Shown here: piece by piece, positions 16,435-26,526 of the stretch
Layout: each line of letters begins with the position of its first letter
How positions within the stretch are numbered: position 1 is the stretch's first letter
Assembly (NCBI GenBank): GCA_964498605.1
Contig: CAZCHK010000012.1
Span: 1-49,632 of the forward strand
Origin: JBGQAS01 sp964498605
GTDB taxonomy: Bacteria; Chloroflexota; Anaerolineae; Anaerolineales; Anaerolineaceae
Length of the DNA: 49,632 bases
Direction of reading: 5' to 3'
The notes under the pieces: generated by a model
Told to the model about the DNA's origin: nothing
The model's input: the letters and a program-made list of their open reading frames with translations, nothing else
The model's database searches: none
Translations under genes and position numbers: made by a program

Positions 16435-17495
16435 ACAAAGAAAAATCTGATAAATTGAGTACTTTTGAACGCTACCTCTTCCTGTGGGTCGCGGTTTGCA
16501 TGGGGATCGGTCTGCTGCTTTCCAGGTTCGTCCCCGGTATTGGCGAGACCATCGATTCCTGGCAGATCGAGGGCATCAGCATCCCTATCGGCATCTGCCT
16601 TTTCCTGATGATGTACCCGGCACTGCTCAATCTGCAGGTCAGCGAGCTGAAGAAACTCGGCAGGAATCCCAAGCCCATCCTGCTGACCTTATTCTCCAAC
16701 TGGCTGTTCGCACCGCTGATCTCGCTTCTGCTGGGAACCCTCTTCCTAAAAGGGAATGAGCAGTTGATGGTCGCGTTCATCCTGCTGGGTGCCAGTCCAT
16801 GCACTGCCATGGTGCTGGTCTGGGGTAAGCTGGCCGAGGGTAACCAGGAGCAGAATGTGGTTAATACCAGCCTCAACACGATTACGGTCATGTTCCTGTA
16901 CGTGCCAGTGGTGGCGCTTCTGACCGGCATTCAGAACATCCCCATCAACCGCTGGCAGCTGGTCATCTCCGCACTGGTATTCATCGGTCTGCCCCTTTTA
17001 CTGGGCATGTTGAGCAAGTGGCTCATCATCAGGATCAAAGGCGAGGACTGGTTCCACAGCAAATACCGTCCCTTTGTGGGCAAGATCGCCATCCTGGCGC
17101 TGCTGATGACATTGATCGTGCTGTTCTCGCTCAACGGTAAGGTGCTGCTGGAGAATTTTGATCTGCTGGGGATCATCACCGTCCCGCTGTTGATCCACTT
17201 CGTCATCGTGGTTGGTTTCAATCTGCTCATGACGAAGATCTTCAAACTGGCCTACCGGGAGGCCATCATCACGGTCATCATCGGCTCATCCAGTCACTTT
17301 GAGATCGCTATCGCCTCAGCGGTCGCCATGTACGGCATCGGCTCGGTTGCTGCGCTGGGAACAACCATGGGCTTGTTCTGGGAAGTGCCCATCATGCTGG
17401 GATTGGTGGCTTTCGGTAAATACCTGCGCCGGCGGCATTTCTGGAAAACGGACGCATCGACCCAAACCGTTTTACCCAATTCATTACAGGAGTAA
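16431..17495 (+). CDS. acr3: Acr3-type arsenite efflux permease
   Basis: This is a 354-residue BASS-superfamily transporter with about ten membrane segments. Diagnostic Acr3 segments include LLLSRFVPG, FLMMYPALLNLQVSELKKL, LFSNWLFAPLISLLLGTLFL and the ILLGASPCTAMVLVWGKLA stretch carrying the conserved Cys needed for transport; later SSHFEIAIASAVA follows in the C-terminal half. It starts with GTG and overlaps the arsR stop. Acr3 exports As(III) driven by the proton-motive force. The operon has no ArsC, so arsenate reduction must come from elsewhere or from the thioredoxin-fold protein that follows, which is only inference. Confidence 0.94.
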   Translation: MNKEKSDKLSTFERYLFLWVAVCMGIGLLLSRFVPGIGETIDSWQIEGISIPIGICLFLMMYPALLNLQVSELKKLGRNPKPILLTLFSNWLFAPLISLLLGTLFLKGNEQLMVAFILLGASPCTAMVLVWGKLAEGNQEQNVVNTSLNTITVMFLYVPVVALLTGIQNIPINRWQLVISALVFIGLPLLLGMLSKWLIIRIKGEDWFHSKYRPFVGKIAILALLMTLIVLFSLNGKVLLENFDLLGIITVPLLIHFVIVVGFNLLMTKIFKLAYREAIITVIIGSSSHFEIAIASAVAMYGIGSVAALGTTMGLFWEVPIMLGLVAFGKYLRRRHFWKTDASTQTVLPNSLQE

Positions 17496-17498
17496 ACC

Positions 17499-17756
17499 AT
17501 GCTGAGTATTAAAATACTTGGGCCTTATCCTTCCTGCAGCATGTGCAATACCGCGGAAGTACAGTGTAAACAAGCTGCTGCCGCATTTCCCGGTCAGGTC
17601 GAAGTGACCCATGAGGATATGATGACAGCCGAGTTCGGTATGTACAAAGACATGGTACCTCCCATTATCCTGATCGGGAGCGAGTTGATATCAACGGGAA
17701 AAGTCGTTCCCGCTGGTAAGCTTAAGGATATGGTTCAGATACGTTTGCGCCAGTAA
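17499..17756 (+). CDS. Small thioredoxin-like protein of the acr3 operon
   Basis: The 85-residue product shares the MLSIKILG start and general thioredoxin fold with the protein at 10798, but its active site is PYPSCSMCNTAE (CSMC), with one further Cys (VQCKQAA) nine residues later. The cis-Pro turn VPPIILIGSELIS is present. It starts three bases after the acr3 stop, so it is the last gene of the operon, with GGAG overlapping the end of acr3. Its role may be reduction or delivery of As(III)/Sb(III); it could also be a chaperone comparable to ArsD, although it lacks the ArsD sequence pattern. Confidence 0.85.
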   Translation: MLSIKILGPYPSCSMCNTAEVQCKQAAAAFPGQVEVTHEDMMTAEFGMYKDMVPPIILIGSELISTGKVVPAGKLKDMVQIRLRQ

Positions 17757-17816
17757 CAGCTGGAATAAACCGAAATTAACCGGCGTGTCACGAGTTTGCC
17801 GTGAATATCGATTTTT

Positions 17817-18587
17817 TTAGAATTTCAAATGCCGGACGGTCATGCCGTTGTGCTTGATCTCGCGCAGCGACTCAATGCCGATCTGCAGGTGTTCATCGGT
17901 GTAGCCCCGGGTGACCTTTGTGTCGCTTTCCTCCGTCTTGATGCCTTCGGGTGTCATGGGCTGATCGGACACCAGCAGCAGCGCTCCGGAAGGAATCTGG
18001 TTGTGAAATCCCACCGTGAAGATGGTGGCAGTCTCCATGTCCACCGCCATACAGCGAATCTCGCGCAGGTAATCCTTAAACTTCTCGTCGTGCTCCCACA
18101 CACGGCGGTTGGTGGTGTAGACCGTACCTGTCCAGTAGTCGCGCTCGTGGTTGCGGATGGTTGTTGATATGGCCTTCTGCAGGTTAAAGGCAGGCAGCGC
18201 AGGTACCTCTGGCGGGAAATAATCATTGGAAGTTCCCTCCCCGCGGATGGCGGCGATGGGCAGGATGAGATCCCCCACCTGGGTCTTCTCTTTCACGCCA
18301 CCGCATTTTCCCAGGAAAAGGCACGCTTCCGGCTGGATGGCTGTCAGCAGGTCCATGATGGTGGCGGCGTTGGCGCTGCCCATACCAAAATTGATGATGG
18401 TGATGTCATCAGCGCTGGCGTTTAGCATGGGTTTATCAACCCCGTTGACCGCGACGCCGTATGCCCGGGCGAAATGGTGCACATAATTGCTGAAATTTAC
18501 TAGCAATATGTATTTTCCAAATTCCTCCAGGCAGGTACCCGTATAGCGCGGCAGCCAGTTGGAGATGATCTCATGTTTTGTTTTCAT
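17817..18587 (-). CDS. amn: AMP nucleosidase, short PNP/UDP-family form
   Basis: This 256-residue phosphorylase-superfamily protein belongs to the short group annotated as AMP nucleosidase, which hydrolyses AMP to adenine and ribose 5-phosphate. Landmarks are DDITIINFGMGSANAATIMDL (phosphate or ribose loop), CLFLGKCGGV, GDLILPIAAIRGEGTSNDYFPPE and the CMAVDMETATIF strand with the conserved Met-Glu pair that binds the ribose. It closely resembles the compact form in Bacteroidota. Start choice is supported by homology; no good Shine-Dalgarno sequence is seen. It is divergent from mgsA, sharing a 101-base upstream region. Confidence 0.88.
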   Translation of the reverse strand: MKTKHEIISNWLPRYTGTCLEEFGKYILLVNFSNYVHHFARAYGVAVNGVDKPMLNASADDITIINFGMGSANAATIMDLLTAIQPEACLFLGKCGGVKEKTQVGDLILPIAAIRGEGTSNDYFPPEVPALPAFNLQKAISTTIRNHERDYWTGTVYTTNRRVWEHDEKFKDYLREIRCMAVDMETATIFTVGFHNQIPSGALLLVSDQPMTPEGIKTEESDTKVTRGYTDEHLQIGIESLREIKHNGMTVRHLKF

Positions 18588-18688
18588 AGGATTATTGTAG
18601 CACGGCGAGAATCCTTTCAGCCTTAGTCGCGCGGTTCCTCCTCTCGAAATAAGGTATATTTGGTCAAACAGTACGAAAGGAAGCAGCG

Positions 18689-19144
18689 ATGGAAACCAAA
18701 AAAATCACGACCATGCAGCCGGACAAGAAGATCGCGCTGATCGCCCACGACAACAAGAAGAAAGACCTGATCGAATGGGCACGCTTTAACCGCGTACTGC
18801 TGGCGCATCACCAGATCTTTGCCACGGGAACCACCGGCAGCATGCTGGAGCATGAGCTGGGCGTCAAGATCACCAAGTATCAGAGCGGACCACTGGGCGG
18901 TGACATGCAGATCGGAGCCGGGATAGCCAGCGGCAAGATCGATTTCCTCATCTTCTTCTGGGACCCGATGGAACCGATGCCTCACGATCCCGACGTGAAA
19001 GCCTTGCTGCGCCTGGCGGTGGTGTGGAACATCCCCGTAGCCATGAACCGCGCTTCAGCGGATTTCATCATCTCCTCTCCCCTGATGGACAGCCAGTACG
19101 AACGGCTGATCCCGGGTTACAAAAATTTACGCCAGATCAAATAG
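18689..19144 (+). CDS. mgsA: Methylglyoxal synthase
   Basis: The product is 151 residues, the usual length (152 in E. coli). It converts dihydroxyacetone phosphate to methylglyoxal and phosphate, bypassing lower glycolysis under phosphate shortage. Signature stretches are IALIAHDNKKKDLIEW, FATGTTGSMLE, QSGPLGGDMQIGA (phosphate-binding and the catalytic Asp), FLIFFWDPMEPMPHDPDVKA and VWNIPVAMNRASADFII. AAGGAAG lies before the ATG. It is divergent from the AMP nucleosidase; both affect carbon/phosphate balance, but co-regulation is only possible, not shown. Confidence 0.97.
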   Translation: METKKITTMQPDKKIALIAHDNKKKDLIEWARFNRVLLAHHQIFATGTTGSMLEHELGVKITKYQSGPLGGDMQIGAGIASGKIDFLIFFWDPMEPMPHDPDVKALLRLAVVWNIPVAMNRASADFIISSPLMDSQYERLIPGYKNLRQIK

Positions 19145-19179
19145 TGAAACGGTCAGGATAACCGCCGTACTTCAGCAAG

Positions 19180-20373
19180 CTATCGACTGATCAGGCCAGT
19201 GCTGATCAGCCTGGCGGCCTGCAACAGCAGCCTGGGGTCATTGCGCGCGACTGTCAGCACGATGCGTGCCAGGGAGAGCTTCCCAAGGGGGATGCGCGAG
19301 GCTTTGTCGATGAGCCGATCGATGCGCTCCTGCTCCATATCCTTCAGCATTTTTCGGATGCGGTAGAGTGCACCGTGCATACCGCTGTACTGCCTGTGCC
19401 ATTCCTTTTCATACGCGCGCAGTGCCCCGGCTGTCGCTTCACCTTCGCTGAGCGCTTTCACCGCGACGCGCATGGCCATCTGCGCGCCCGCCATGCCCAG
19501 GTCAATTCCACCCCCGTGCAGAGGGTCCGCCTGGTGCGCCGCGTCCCCGACTGCCAGCAGCCCATTTGAGACGAGCTGCCGCAGCGTCCCGCTGACCGGG
19601 ATACCACCGGCAATGCGGGTCCTCTTCTTTGCGCGCGGGAATTTCTCGGCGATGAACTGGTCCAGCAGGTCAAAAGCGGGAACTCTGGCGCGTTGATCCG
19701 CGGAAATGACCAATCCGACGTTGGCCGCGTGGGCACTTTTTGGGAACACCCACAGGTATCCGCCGGGAGCTAGCCGCCGGTTCAGATGGTACTGGCAAAC
19801 ATCCACCTCGATCTGGCCGTCCAGCCCGTCCAGCAGGTACTCCGCTCCGATATAGTAATCCTCCAGGGGCGGAAGGCTCTTCCAACCCGCCCAGCGCGTC
19901 ACCTGGCCCTCGCTCCCATCCGCGGCGACCACCAGGCGTGAACGAAGCGCGTATTCTTTCCCAGACAGGCTCGTCTTCACCCCGCGCACAAACCCGTCCT
20001 CAATGATCAATCCAACCGCGCTGGCGTGGGTGCGCAGGTCCGCGCCTGCCTCCTGCGCCAGGTGGGAGAGTTCCAGGTCAAAGAGTTTGCGGTCGACCAC
20101 CAGAGTGGGTTCAGTGGGCGGCACTTTCACAGAAGCCCCCCGCGAATTGTGCACCGCGAAACGGGTGATGTGGGTGTCGATCCAGCGTTCGTCCAGGTCA
20201 ATGAACGCCCGAGTGCTGTCCGCCCCGACTGCCTCCGCGCAGCGGACGGGATAGCCCACCCGGGGACGCTTTTCCAGCAGCAGCGTATCCAGCCCGGCCT
20301 GCGCCGCGCGCCTGGCAGCCACCGATCCGGCCGGGCCAGCCCCCACTACAATAACGTCATACCTGTTTTTCAC
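19180..20373 (-). CDS. Geranylgeranyl-reductase-family FAD-dependent oxidoreductase
   Basis: The 397-residue flavoprotein has the N-terminal dinucleotide motif DVIVVGAGPAGSVAARRAA, the RVGYPVRCAEAVG stretch (GGR-family Cys region), RLVVAADGSEGQVTRWAG, then LLAVGDAAHQADPLHGGGID (FAD-binding GD motif). This is the GGR/digeranylgeranylglycerophospholipid reductase family, which saturates prenyl double bonds in archaeal lipids, chlorophyll or quinone chains. I chose the GTG at 20373 because AGGA lies upstream, homology begins there, and it overlaps the ferredoxin stop by four bases (GTGA). The actual substrate in this bacterium is not shown; respiratory quinone or polyprenol saturation is as possible as lipid reduction. 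Confidence 0.87.
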   Translation of the reverse strand: MKNRYDVIVVGAGPAGSVAARRAAQAGLDTLLLEKRPRVGYPVRCAEAVGADSTRAFIDLDERWIDTHITRFAVHNSRGASVKVPPTEPTLVVDRKLFDLELSHLAQEAGADLRTHASAVGLIIEDGFVRGVKTSLSGKEYALRSRLVVAADGSEGQVTRWAGWKSLPPLEDYYIGAEYLLDGLDGQIEVDVCQYHLNRRLAPGGYLWVFPKSAHAANVGLVISADQRARVPAFDLLDQFIAEKFPRAKKRTRIAGGIPVSGTLRQLVSNGLLAVGDAAHQADPLHGGGIDLGMAGAQMAMRVAVKALSEGEATAGALRAYEKEWHRQYSGMHGALYRIRKMLKDMEQERIDRLIDKASRIPLGKLSLARIVLTVARNDPRLLLQAARLISTGLISR

Positions 20374-20570
20374 GTTTTCCTGTCCCGATCCGGCGGCTTT
20401 AGCGCCCCAGCCGGGCAAACATCCACGCAGCGGTCGCAGCGGATGCACACCCGGTCATCGATGACGAGCTTCTCCGCTGTCAGCGCCATGGCGAGTGTCG
20501 GGCAGACACCCACGCAGCAGCCGCACACCAGGCACAACAAGTGATCGATACAGATCGGTTCTTTTCGCAT
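20370..20570 (-). CDS. Dicluster 4Fe-4S ferredoxin
   Basis: This 66-residue protein has two complete CxxCxxCxxxCP cluster motifs: CLVCGCCVGVCP (residues about 13-24) and CIRCDRCVDVCP (about 42-53). It is of bacterial two-cluster type. It is translationally coupled to the geranylgeranyl-reductase-like gene by a four-base overlap, so it very probably supplies that enzyme's electrons; GGR enzymes use reduced ferredoxin or a comparable carrier. Its C-terminus (PPDRDRKT) is polar. Confidence 0.92.
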   Translation of the reverse strand: MRKEPICIDHLLCLVCGCCVGVCPTLAMALTAEKLVIDDRVCIRCDRCVDVCPAGALKPPDRDRKT

Positions 20571-20674
20571 GAGCTTTCAATTTGAGACAGAAAAATTTTA
20601 GCATGGATTTTCTCCTGTGAAGATCCATGCAATCGCACCACGAAGAATGCATTTCTGGTATCATCCAGCCACAT

Positions 20675-21748
20675 ATGAACCGACACCCAGCTACCATTTA
20701 CCTGCCCGCCATCCTGGCTGCCATCTTCTTTGGCATCAGCACTCCCCTGGTCAAACTATTGCTGGGAGATGTCGACCCGGTCATTCTGGCAGGCCTGCTG
20801 TACCTCGGAGCCGGACTGGGCATGCTGGTATTTCGTGTGATTCGGTCTGGCGCCAAAAAACAGATGACCTTCGAAGCATCTCTCAAGCGTGCAGATTTTT
20901 GGTGGCTGGCCGGGGCGATCGTCGCCGGAGGCGTGCTGGGGCCCATCGCGCAGATGATCGGCATCAACAACTCCCCCGCGGCCACGGCGTCCCTGCTGTT
21001 GAATTTTGAAGCTGCCGCCACCAGCCTGATCGCCTTCCTTTTCTTCCGCGAGCACATCGGAAGACGTGTGTGGCTGGGACTCTTCATTATCACTATCGCA
21101 AGCATCCTGCTCAGCCTGGATCTTTCCTCTGGCTGGGGATTCTCAGCGGGTTCTCTTCTGCTGCTGGCAGCCTGTCTTTTTTGGGGCGTGGACAACAACT
21201 TCACCAACCGGATCAGCGCCAAAGATCCTGGCACAATCGTCATGCTGAAAGGTTTGATCGCCGGGAGCTTCTCGATCGCGCTGGCGCTCATGCTGGGGAA
21301 GCCGCTGCCGTCCTGGCAGATCGTCCTGTTCGGGTTGCTTCTCGGTGCTGTCAGCTACGGGGTCAGCGTGATGCTTTTCGTGTACTCCCTGCGCGGTCTT
21401 GGCGCTGCGCGGACGAGCGCTATCTTCTCCACGGCGCCCTTCATCGGCGTCACCCTCTCGCTGATCATCTTTGGAATCAATATCGCCTGGACCTTTTATT
21501 GCGCGCTGGCGTTGATGCTGAGCGGTGTGTGGCTGCTGGTGGGAGAAAAGCATGCTCACGCGCATGCCCACAAAGCAATCACTCACGACCACCGGCATCG
21601 CCACGATGACGACCACCACGATCACGAGCATGATGAAGCACACGCGCGTGCTGATCAATCTCACAGCCATGTTCATGCGCACGAGCATCAGGTACACACG
21701 CACAGCCATTCCCCTGATATCCACCATCAACACGAACACGAATCCTGA
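20675..21748 (+). CDS. EamA/DMT-family transporter with a histidine-rich tail
   Basis: The product is 357 residues with ten predicted membrane segments in two EamA repeats: residues about 8-140 (LPAILAAIFFGISTPLVKLL, GVLGPIAQMIGI) and 150-290 (LLLLAACLFWGVDNNFTNRI, GLGAARTSAIFSTAPFIGV). The last 65 residues contain about 25 His among Asp, Glu and Ala, for example HDHRHRHDDDHHDHEHDEAH. Such tails bind Zn, Ni, Co or Cu, so a metal or metal-complex substrate is more likely than the usual amino acid or drug metabolite; this is inference. I placed the start at the ATG at 20675, where family similarity begins; the frame is open 16 codons upstream. Confidence 0.86.
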   Translation: MNRHPATIYLPAILAAIFFGISTPLVKLLLGDVDPVILAGLLYLGAGLGMLVFRVIRSGAKKQMTFEASLKRADFWWLAGAIVAGGVLGPIAQMIGINNSPAATASLLLNFEAAATSLIAFLFFREHIGRRVWLGLFIITIASILLSLDLSSGWGFSAGSLLLLAACLFWGVDNNFTNRISAKDPGTIVMLKGLIAGSFSIALALMLGKPLPSWQIVLFGLLLGAVSYGVSVMLFVYSLRGLGAARTSAIFSTAPFIGVTLSLIIFGINIAWTFYCALALMLSGVWLLVGEKHAHAHAHKAITHDHRHRHDDDHHDHEHDEAHARADQSHSHVHAHEHQVHTHSHSPDIHHQHEHES

Positions 21749-21823
21749 TCCAGGCACCGCCATGCAGTGGTCGAAAAAGTGTGCTGGTAAAATTGGTCGC
21801 AGACCGTAACTCGACAATTCCCC

Positions 21824-23014
21824 ATGTTCAAAGAAAAGAAGTCCTTCGCTGCCATCATCCTGCTCGCGTATGTCTCCTTCATCGCGCTTGGCATGCCGGA
21901 CGGACTGCTTGGTGTCGGTTGGCCTTCGATGCGCGCCGGTTTCAGCCAGCCGCTGGACGCCCTGGGTCTTCTGCTCATCACCAGCGTTGCCGGTTACATG
22001 ACCTCGAGCTTCTTCTCCGGCAAGCTGATCGGGCGGCTGGGCGTGGGCGGGGTTCTGGCTGCCAGCTGCACCATGACCGGGTTGACGCTGATCAGCTACA
22101 CCCTCGTGAGTCATTGGTGGGTGATGGTGCTGCTGGGAATCTTGTGCGGGTTTGGCGCGGGGGCCATCGATGCCGGGCTGAACACGTACATCGCGTCGCG
22201 CTTCAGCGAACGCGTGATGCAGTGGTTGCACGCCAGTTACGGCATCGGCGTGACCCTGGGTCCGCTGATCATGACCGGCGCGCTCAAACAATTCGCTTCC
22301 TGGCGCCCCGGATACCGCGTCGTCGGAGGGATTCAGCTTGTGCTTGCGGTTATTTTCCTACTCAGCCTGCCGCTGTGGCGCGACAGGAAGAACCCTGGGC
22401 AGGCCGAAGAAAAGAGGGACAACAGCGATGAGCGGACCCCGTACGGTGAAACCTTTGGTCAACCCGCAGTTTGGGTCAGCATTGTGCTGTTCTTCCTGTA
22501 CACAGGCTCCGAGGTCACCCTGGGCACGTGGGCGTATTCACTGCTGACTGAAGGACGGGGCATCACGGCGGAGGTCGCCGGGCTTGTTTCCGGCAGCTAC
22601 TGGCTGATGTTCACAATAGGGCGCATCCTGGCAGGGCTCCTCACGCGCAAAGCTGGTATCCACCGCCTGGTCATGGCCAGCCTGCTGGGAGCGCTGCTGG
22701 GAGCCGTGTTGGTATGGTGGAACGTGCTGCCCGCATTCAGCGTCATCGGGGTGGGTATGATCGGGTTTTGCATCGCGCCGATCTTCCCCGCGCTCATGTC
22801 GGGGACCGTCAAACGCGTCGGCAGTCGCTACACCTCCAACACCATCGGCATGCAGATGTCCGCAGCTGGCCTGGGTGCATCCCTCATCCCCGGGCTGGTG
22901 GGAGTCCTGGCTCGCAGCACTTCGTTGGAGGCAGTGCCGGTCTGCCTGCTTGTCCTCTTCATCCTGATCCTGGGGCTGTACCAGGTTTCCCTTAAGATCA
23001 AGTGTCAGGTATAA
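21824..23014 (+). CDS. Major facilitator superfamily transporter
   Basis: The 396-residue protein has 12 predicted membrane segments. Segment 1 is FAAIILLAYVSFIALGMPDGLLGVGWPSM, read in two parts; the MFS loop signature appears as GKLIGRLGVGGVL between segments 2 and 3, and FCIAPIFPALMSG falls in the second half. The layout is like sugar/FucP-like or YfkF-like MFS members, but the substrate is not identifiable. It follows the His-tailed DMT transporter by 75 bases and may share its transcript, but no coupling is visible. Confidence 0.85.
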   Translation: MFKEKKSFAAIILLAYVSFIALGMPDGLLGVGWPSMRAGFSQPLDALGLLLITSVAGYMTSSFFSGKLIGRLGVGGVLAASCTMTGLTLISYTLVSHWWVMVLLGILCGFGAGAIDAGLNTYIASRFSERVMQWLHASYGIGVTLGPLIMTGALKQFASWRPGYRVVGGIQLVLAVIFLLSLPLWRDRKNPGQAEEKRDNSDERTPYGETFGQPAVWVSIVLFFLYTGSEVTLGTWAYSLLTEGRGITAEVAGLVSGSYWLMFTIGRILAGLLTRKAGIHRLVMASLLGALLGAVLVWWNVLPAFSVIGVGMIGFCIAPIFPALMSGTVKRVGSRYTSNTIGMQMSAAGLGASLIPGLVGVLARSTSLEAVPVCLLVLFILILGLYQVSLKIKCQV

Positions 23015-23045
23015 ATCGTGACTTTTACCAGCGTACTGTATTGGC

Positions 23046-23984
23046 TCACACCGTCTTTGCCCCCGTCTGCCCGGCATTGATCGTCCAGCCACTTGTGGTC
23101 AGGGCGCTGACCTCGGGATGCTCGCTGACCTGGCCGGCGGAGCGCGTGCCCAGCCGGGCGGCGCGCTTTTTCTGCACGCTGCTGCTGATGGTCACCGCGA
23201 TGCCGATCCCCAAAAAGCCGACGATCACCCCGATGACCCACGCCCAGAAACCGATCTCCTTGTTCGCCGTCAGGCTGATCAGGAAGCAGATTGCCGTTGA
23301 AAGAAGCAACCCAGTGATGATGATGGTATTCTCGCGCGGCGCGTGCTTGATGTGAATATCCCGGCAGCTGGAGCAGCGCATCAGCGTCACCGTCTTGGAT
23401 AACTGCTGTCCGCTCACCGTCTTGTTCAGCACCACATCGTACCTGTGCAGGTCGCCCGGTTTATGCTGCTGGCAGAACCAGCACATGCTTACCAGCGGTG
23501 AAGGCGGTTGCGCGCTCACGGCCGGGTACACTGCACCTAGCGGGGAAGCCGTTGCTGCCGTAGCGCTCATCGCCTCTGCGGCAGTGGAGACTTTGTGCGG
23601 ACTGGGCGCGGGAGCCTTGCTCCTGGCCAGGGGTGTCGCTCTCAGCGGTACCAGGTGGGTTTCCCACCAGTATCTGGCGTCCGCGGCAGCGACCTCCAGG
23701 TCAAGCCCGCGTTTGCGGGCACCCTGCTCGCACATCAGGGTGGAGGTGACCACGTTCTGATCAAACAGGATCATTCCACCGGATTGAGCGCGCATCCGGT
23801 TCATTTTCATTTCAGCCTCAAACACACTTTTTGCGTCTTTGCGAAAATCCACCACCGATTGGGAAATGTACATGTAACCTTTCCCGCGCGGTATGGTCGC
23901 GCCGGGATATCCGCAGGGACAGTCATTGTCAGAGCAAAGACCATCCTGGCCCGGATTGACTTCTGGTACCTCGAAATATTCCAT
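23046..23984 (-). CDS. Zinc-finger-like membrane protein of unknown function
   Basis: The product is about 312 residues with no known name. The N-terminus carries a Cys-rich motif (CSDNDCPCGYPGATIPRGKGYMYIS) of four or more metal-binding candidates, read here in pieces: CSDNDCPCG, then IPRGKGYMYIS. A second pair, CWFCQQHKPGD, and a third, CSSCRDIH, lie about residues 170 and 210. Two or more hydrophobic segments follow (IIITGLLLSTAICFLISL and FWAWVIGVIVGFLGIGIAV). GTG 23996 is also open, but GGAGGG lies just before ATG 23984, which I prefer. It is a single gene on the minus strand, facing the MFS gene across 31 bases. Possible roles include redox or metal sensing at the membrane. Confidence 0.65.
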   Translation of the reverse strand: MEYFEVPEVNPGQDGLCSDNDCPCGYPGATIPRGKGYMYISQSVVDFRKDAKSVFEAEMKMNRMRAQSGGMILFDQNVVTSTLMCEQGARKRGLDLEVAAADARYWWETHLVPLRATPLARSKAPAPSPHKVSTAAEAMSATAATASPLGAVYPAVSAQPPSPLVSMCWFCQQHKPGDLHRYDVVLNKTVSGQQLSKTVTLMRCSSCRDIHIKHAPRENTIIITGLLLSTAICFLISLTANKEIGFWAWVIGVIVGFLGIGIAVTISSSVQKKRAARLGTRSAGQVSEHPEVSALTTSGWTINAGQTGAKTV

Positions 23985-24123
23985 CGATCCCTCCACTCGT
24001 TGTTCTTCAAATGATTATACAGAAGAAATCGCGACTGACTCACTTTTGGAGCAAAAAAAGTCTCTCTCGTTTTTACTTTAAGGTGTAAAATTACTCCCCG
24101 ATTGACCCAGAACTGAATTCGCA

Positions 24124-24144
24124 GCCGCCAAGCGCGGCTTTTTT
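24124..24144 (+). terminator. Hairpin with a T-run in the typA leader (possible attenuator)
   Basis: GCCGC (24124-24128), a five-base loop CAAGC, GCGGC (24134-24138), then six Ts (24139-24144). It ends immediately before the AAAGGA ribosome-binding site of typA. Placed in the leader and not after a gene, it could be a conditional terminator. The stem is only five base pairs, so this is tentative. Confidence 0.45.
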
Positions 24145-24157
24145 AAAGGAAGTTTTT

Positions 24158-26014
<1,857 letters not shown>

Positions 26015-26025
26015 ATTCATCCGAC

Positions 26026-26053
26026 AAAAAAACACCCGGCCGGGTGTTTTTTT
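26026..26053 (+). terminator. Rho-independent terminator of typA
   Basis: A near-perfect palindrome AAACACCCGG/CCGGGTGTTT is followed by a seven-base T-run, ending the typA transcript 12 bases after its stop. Confidence 0.85.
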
Positions 26054-26134
26054 GTAACAAACATGCAACACAAACCCATTGCATTTGACCTGGATTTGCT
26101 ATAATAATATTGAATAGACCATAAAGGAAATTCT

Positions 26135-26479
26135 GTGTCAACACTTGATAAACTACTCCGGGCATTGAAGAGCGAGGACCCCCGCCTGCGCAAGGCGGCA
26201 GCCGAGCATCTGGGTGAGAACTACGCCGGCGAGGAAGTCGTCAGCGCCCTCATTGAATTGCTCAAGGATCCGGACTGGTTCGTGCGCCTGGAAGCCGTGC
26301 GCGCGCTGGGCAGGATCAAGGACGATTCAGCCGTGCCCGCCCTGAAAGACCTCTATTTCGAAGCCCTGCGCCGCAACCTGGATATGAGCATACCGGTGGG
26401 ATTCCACGAATTCGTGCGCAATGCCCTCTCCGACCTGGGCTGGGAGCTGGGTTTCGGTGGCTTTGAAAAACATCCTTAA
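26135..26479 (+). CDS. Short HEAT-repeat protein
   Basis: The 114-residue protein has two or three HEAT/PBS-lyase-like helical repeats: LRKAAAEHLGENYAGEEVVSAL, then DWFVRLEAVRALGRIKDDSAVPAL, and a C-terminal helix with FHEFVRNALSDLGWELG. These repeats act as small protein-binding scaffolds. It starts with GTG at 26135, AAAGGAA upstream. TTGCAT and TATAAT (26079-26105) could be its promoter at short 15-base spacing, after the typA terminator, so it is likely its own transcription unit. Confidence 0.8.
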   Translation: MSTLDKLLRALKSEDPRLRKAAAEHLGENYAGEEVVSALIELLKDPDWFVRLEAVRALGRIKDDSAVPALKDLYFEALRRNLDMSIPVGFHEFVRNALSDLGWELGFGGFEKHP

Positions 26480-26526
26480 CACAAATATCTAATAAACGAG
26501 GCGCAGACCCGGCGCCTCGTTTGTCT

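Noticed and set aside
17786..17817. Weak hairpin and T-run after the acr3 operon
   Set aside because: The stem has only five pairs and the seven Ts begin about nine bases later, so it is not convincing as a terminator.
21545..21748. Apparent tandem repeat in the His-rich coding region
   Set aside because: The codons vary and no unit repeats exactly, so it is a biased protein tail and not a DNA repeat or CRISPR-like array.
21143..22291. 382-codon minus-strand frame across the transporter genes
   Set aside because: It lies antisense to two transporters and is low in hydrophobic residues in a way typical of shadows.
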